Assembly: GCA_019236545.1 (NCBI GenBank)
Contig: JAFAIV010000170.1
Coordinates: 1 to 11,559, forward strand
Direction of reading: 5' to 3'
DNA length: 11,559 nucleotides
From: Actinomycetota bacterium
GTDB lineage: Bacteria; Actinomycetota; Thermoleophilia; Gaiellales; Gaiellaceae
Both the position numbers and the translations under genes were made by a program. Shown one piece after another: positions 9,202 through 11,559 of the stretch; positions within the stretch are counted from its first letter, which is position 1, and each line of letters starts with the position of its first letter. The notes below the pieces were generated by a model, which saw nothing but the letters and a program-made list of their open reading frames with translations, had not been told where the DNA came from and did not search any database.

Positions 9202-11559
9202 ATGTCCGCCGCCGCCTTCAGGCTTTTCGCCTTCGTCGCGCTTGCCGCAGGATGCGTCGCCCTGTGGCTCGGCTTTCTGCGCACGAGCGGAGGCCAGGTC
9301 GGGCTCGAGCCGGCGATACCGGCAGTCGCCTCTCAGTCGATCTTCGCGCCGTCCACCACCGCGGCCCCCGCAGCGCTCGCGCGGCGGATCGCGCCGGGGC
9401 TCTCGCTCAGCGGCCTCGTCACGGCCGCCGCCTGCCCCGGCTGCACGCTCCACCTGGGGAACGGCGGGCTCGTCCGCGCCCAGGCCGGCAGCGGCGCCCG
9501 GCTCCGGAAGGCCTACGCGCTGCTCGACCTCGGCTCGAAGGCCGGCTCGGGCAGCGTCGTCGCGCACGATGTCATCTCGCTCGGCCGCGGGCAGCGCCCG
9601 CTCGGCCCGGTGCGCGTCGCGCAGCTGCTCGACGGGATGCACCGCGTCATCTACGAGGTCGTCGCGCAGCCCGACCGCCGTCTCGTCCTCGTCAGCCCGG
9701 CGGGCGGCCTGCGTGCGACCCCCCTCTCGCTGCCGATGGGAGCCACCGTCCCGAACGACGGCATCTCCGCGGTCGCGCTCCAGATCGCGCTGAAGCCCGG
9801 GAAGTCGCTCGCGGTCTACGTCAACGGCGTCCGTACAGCCAGCGTGGCGGGCCTCACCGGCGCGACGACCGCGCCGCCGCAGTTCCTCGCGACCGGGATC
9901 ATCCAGTACACGGCTCCGGCCGACGCGCCGCCGCTGACGGCAACGCACACGCAGGTCTCCGTCTCGACGCCGTCCGCTCCGGCGCCACCGCCGACCCCGG
10001 CGCCGGCACCCGCGCAGGCGACGCCCGCCGCCACAGCTCCGGCTCCCGCGCCGGCCCCGATCGCCAACACGGCGCCGCCGACCGTCACCGGCACGAGCGT
10101 CGTCGGGAGCACCCTAACGGCCGATCCCGGCTCCTGGACGAGCTCCAGCGCGACGTTCGCGTACGCGTGGCAGCGCTGTGACGCGAACGGCACGTGCGGT
10201 GCGATCGACGGCGCGACCGATGCGTCCTACAAGCTCGACGCCGCCGACCGCGGCGCGTTCGTGCGCGTGCGCGTGACCGCGACCGACGCCACCGGCTCCG
10301 CGACGAAGGCCTCGGCGGCCGCCGGCCCCGTCCTGCCGCTGCCGCCCGCGAACGTGACCCTGCCGACCCTCGCCGGTGACGCCATCGTCGGATCGACGCT
10401 CACCGCCACGCTCGGAACGTGGGACGACTCCACGGCCGCGCTCGTCTTCGACTGGCGCCGCTGCGACAGCTCGGGCAACTGCACGACGATCGACGGCGCC
10501 AACGGCCTCACGTACGTCCTCACCGGCGACGACGTCGGCTTCCAGATCCGGATCCGCGTCACCGCCACGAACGACGGCGGCTCGACGACCGCCCGCTCCA
10601 CCCTGACCGCCGCCGTGACGAAGCCCATCCCGGTGCCGCCGTCGGCCACGGGCGCGCCGTTCGTCTCCGGCAGCGCCTCTCTCGGCGCGACCCTGACCGC
10701 GAACCCCGGCACCTGGACCGACCCGGCCGCGACCTTCGCCTTTCAGTGGCAGCGTTGCGACTCCTCGGGCGCCTGCTCGCCGCTCGCCGGCGCCACGAGC
10801 GCCACCTACACGCCGACCGCCGACGACCTCGGCCAGTCGCTGCGCGTCGAGGTGACCGCGACCGGCACGAACGGCGCGGCGGCGACCGTCGACTCCGCCA
10901 CCGTCGGCCCGGTGACGCGCCCCGCGCCCTCCGCCTCCGCCGCCCCCCGGATCACCGGCACGCCGACCGTCGGCGCGACGCTCACCGGCGACGGCGGCAC
11001 CTGGAACGACTCGTCCGCGACGTTCGCCTACCAGTGGCAGCGCTGCGACGCAACCGGCGGCTCCTGCGCGGCCATCGCGGGCGCGACCGCCAGCACGTAC
11101 ACGCCCACGACCGACGACCAGGGCTCCCAGATCCGGCTCGAGGTGACCGCAACCGACGCCGCAGGCACCGGCGTGGCCGACTCGGCGCCCGTCGGCCCGG
11201 TCGCGCCGCCGGCGCCGACCTCGACCGCGGCTCCGTCGGTCAGCGGCGACGCCACCGTCGGCTCGACGCTCACGGCTGCGGCAGGCACGTGGAGCGACCC
11301 TGCCGCGACGATCTCGTACCAGTGGCAGAGCTGCGACTCGACCGGCGCGTGCACCCCGATCGCCGGCGCCGCCGGCAGCACCTACGTCGTCGCCGCGGGC
11401 GACGTCGGGAACACGATCCGCGTCGAGGTGACGGCGACGAACGCCGGCGGCTCCGGCGTCGCCGACTCGGCCGCCGTCGGCCCGGTCGCCGCCGCGCCGC
11501 CGCCCGCGACGACGACCACGACCACCACCGAGACGACGACCACGCAGACGACGCCGTGA
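9202..11559 (+). CDS. Secreted/anchored protein with five Ig-like repeats
   Basis: A 785-residue surface protein, complete to its TGA at the last bases of the window. The N-terminus (about 5-26) is a hydrophobic signal or anchor (FRLFAFVALAAGCVALWLGF) without an obvious cleavage site. Residues about 50-250 form a beta-rich domain with CPGC near 78 and a LamG-like stretch (KSLAVYVNGVRTASVAGL). A Pro/Ala linker (about 255-288) leads into five tandem repeats of 94-98 residues. Each has G-(S/A)-TLTA-x-x-G-(S/T)-W, then (W)-(Q/R)-x-C-(D)-x-x-G-x-C, a (I/L)-x-G-A motif, T/S-Y, D-x-G and (I/L)R-(V/I)-x-VTAT. The paired Cys could be a disulfide. The tail is Thr-rich (TTTTTTTETTTTQTT) with no sorting signal. 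Such repeats are typical of adhesive or structural envelope proteins; the ligand is unknown. ATG 9202 has no clear Shine-Dalgarno. Confidence 0.85.
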   Translation: MSAAAFRLFAFVALAAGCVALWLGFLRTSGGQVGLEPAIPAVASQSIFAPSTTAAPAALARRIAPGLSLSGLVTAAACPGCTLHLGNGGLVRAQAGSGARLRKAYALLDLGSKAGSGSVVAHDVISLGRGQRPLGPVRVAQLLDGMHRVIYEVVAQPDRRLVLVSPAGGLRATPLSLPMGATVPNDGISAVALQIALKPGKSLAVYVNGVRTASVAGLTGATTAPPQFLATGIIQYTAPADAPPLTATHTQVSVSTPSAPAPPPTPAPAPAQATPAATAPAPAPAPIANTAPPTVTGTSVVGSTLTADPGSWTSSSATFAYAWQRCDANGTCGAIDGATDASYKLDAADRGAFVRVRVTATDATGSATKASAAAGPVLPLPPANVTLPTLAGDAIVGSTLTATLGTWDDSTAALVFDWRRCDSSGNCTTIDGANGLTYVLTGDDVGFQIRIRVTATNDGGSTTARSTLTAAVTKPIPVPPSATGAPFVSGSASLGATLTANPGTWTDPAATFAFQWQRCDSSGACSPLAGATSATYTPTADDLGQSLRVEVTATGTNGAAATVDSATVGPVTRPAPSASAAPRITGTPTVGATLTGDGGTWNDSSATFAYQWQRCDATGGSCAAIAGATASTYTPTTDDQGSQIRLEVTATDAAGTGVADSAPVGPVAPPAPTSTAAPSVSGDATVGSTLTAAAGTWSDPAATISYQWQSCDSTGACTPIAGAAGSTYVVAAGDVGNTIRVEVTATNAGGSGVADSAAVGPVAAAPPPATTTTTTTETTTTQTTP
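10066..11502 (+). repeat. Five tandem Ig-like coding repeats (about 288-base period)
   Basis: Repeat units start at 10066, 10348, 10642, 10930 and 11218, giving lengths of 282, 294, 288, 288 and about 285 bases. Units 3 to 5 are the most alike (YQWQ-x-C-D-x-(T/S)-G and (R)-(L/V)-EVTAT), unit 2 the most diverged (FDWRRCDSSGNC). Unit 4 carries one extra residue between its two Cys. A Thr-codon-rich tail (11509-11556) follows. Confidence 0.85.

Noticed and set aside
8164..9948. 594-codon minus-strand frame opposite the permease, methyltransferase and Ig-repeat genes
   Set aside because: Arg/Glu/Asp-rich antisense composition with no motif; the plus-strand genes are well supported.
11509..11556. 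ACG/ACC-rich stretch as a microsatellite or CRISPR-like repeat
   Set aside because: It encodes the Thr-rich C-terminal tail of the Ig-repeat protein with mixed ACG/ACC codons and Glu/Gln interruptions, and has no spacer structure.

Overview
The window is about 70% G+C, with codons ending overwhelmingly in G or C, GTG/TTG starts beside ATG, and many genes joined by 1-4 base overlaps. Gene content (a eukaryotic-type glutamine synthetase II, an orphan HNH nuclease, a SIMPL protein, a WYL regulator, and a surface protein of Cys-paired Ig-like repeats) suggests a high-GC actinobacterium, most likely class Thermoleophilia (Solirubrobacterales/Gaiellales). The taxonomic guess is inference from composition and gene style. 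No tRNA, rRNA, CRISPR array, insertion sequence or phage gene was seen.

Layout. 1-933: the 3' end of an FMN-binding-domain protein with a covalent-flavin motif, translationally coupled to ApbE, the enzyme that would attach that flavin. 970-2202: an HNH endonuclease and a secreted SIMPL protein on the + strand. 2203-2325: a compact leader with an extended -10 promoter, a small hairpin and a strong intrinsic terminator directly before the Shine-Dalgarno of glutamine synthetase II (2326-3378). 3391-4107 (-): a two-domain 3-mercaptopyruvate sulfurtransferase-like protein. Its 5' end overlaps the 5' end of the first of two tandem paralogous genes of unknown family (4097-4784, +). 4781-6303 (-): a WYL regulator coupled to a LysE-family exporter.

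6304-6707 is a 404-base regulatory region. It holds a probable 44-residue acidic protein, then an almost consensus promoter (TTGACG-N17-TAGCCT) whose -10 lies inside a CCCTAG-N4-CTAGGG palindrome. A 25-codon ORF beginning within a few bases of the predicted transcription start follows, then GC-rich hairpins. This leads into a three-gene operon with ATGA overlaps: ABC ATPase (6708-7577), ABC-2 permease (7574-8395) and class I SAM methyltransferase (8392-9081).

9082-9201 is an intergenic stretch crowded with perfect inverted repeats. It precedes a 785-residue membrane-anchored or secreted protein (9202-11559) with a Pro/Ala linker, five tandem Ig-like repeats of about 96 residues and a Thr-rich tail, ending at the last base of the window.

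The most interesting signals are in the non-coding DNA: the apparent transcription attenuator before glnII, the near-leaderless mini-ORF and operator-like palindrome before the ABC/methyltransferase operon, and the palindrome cluster before the Ig-repeat gene. No single defence system or biosynthetic cluster is evident.
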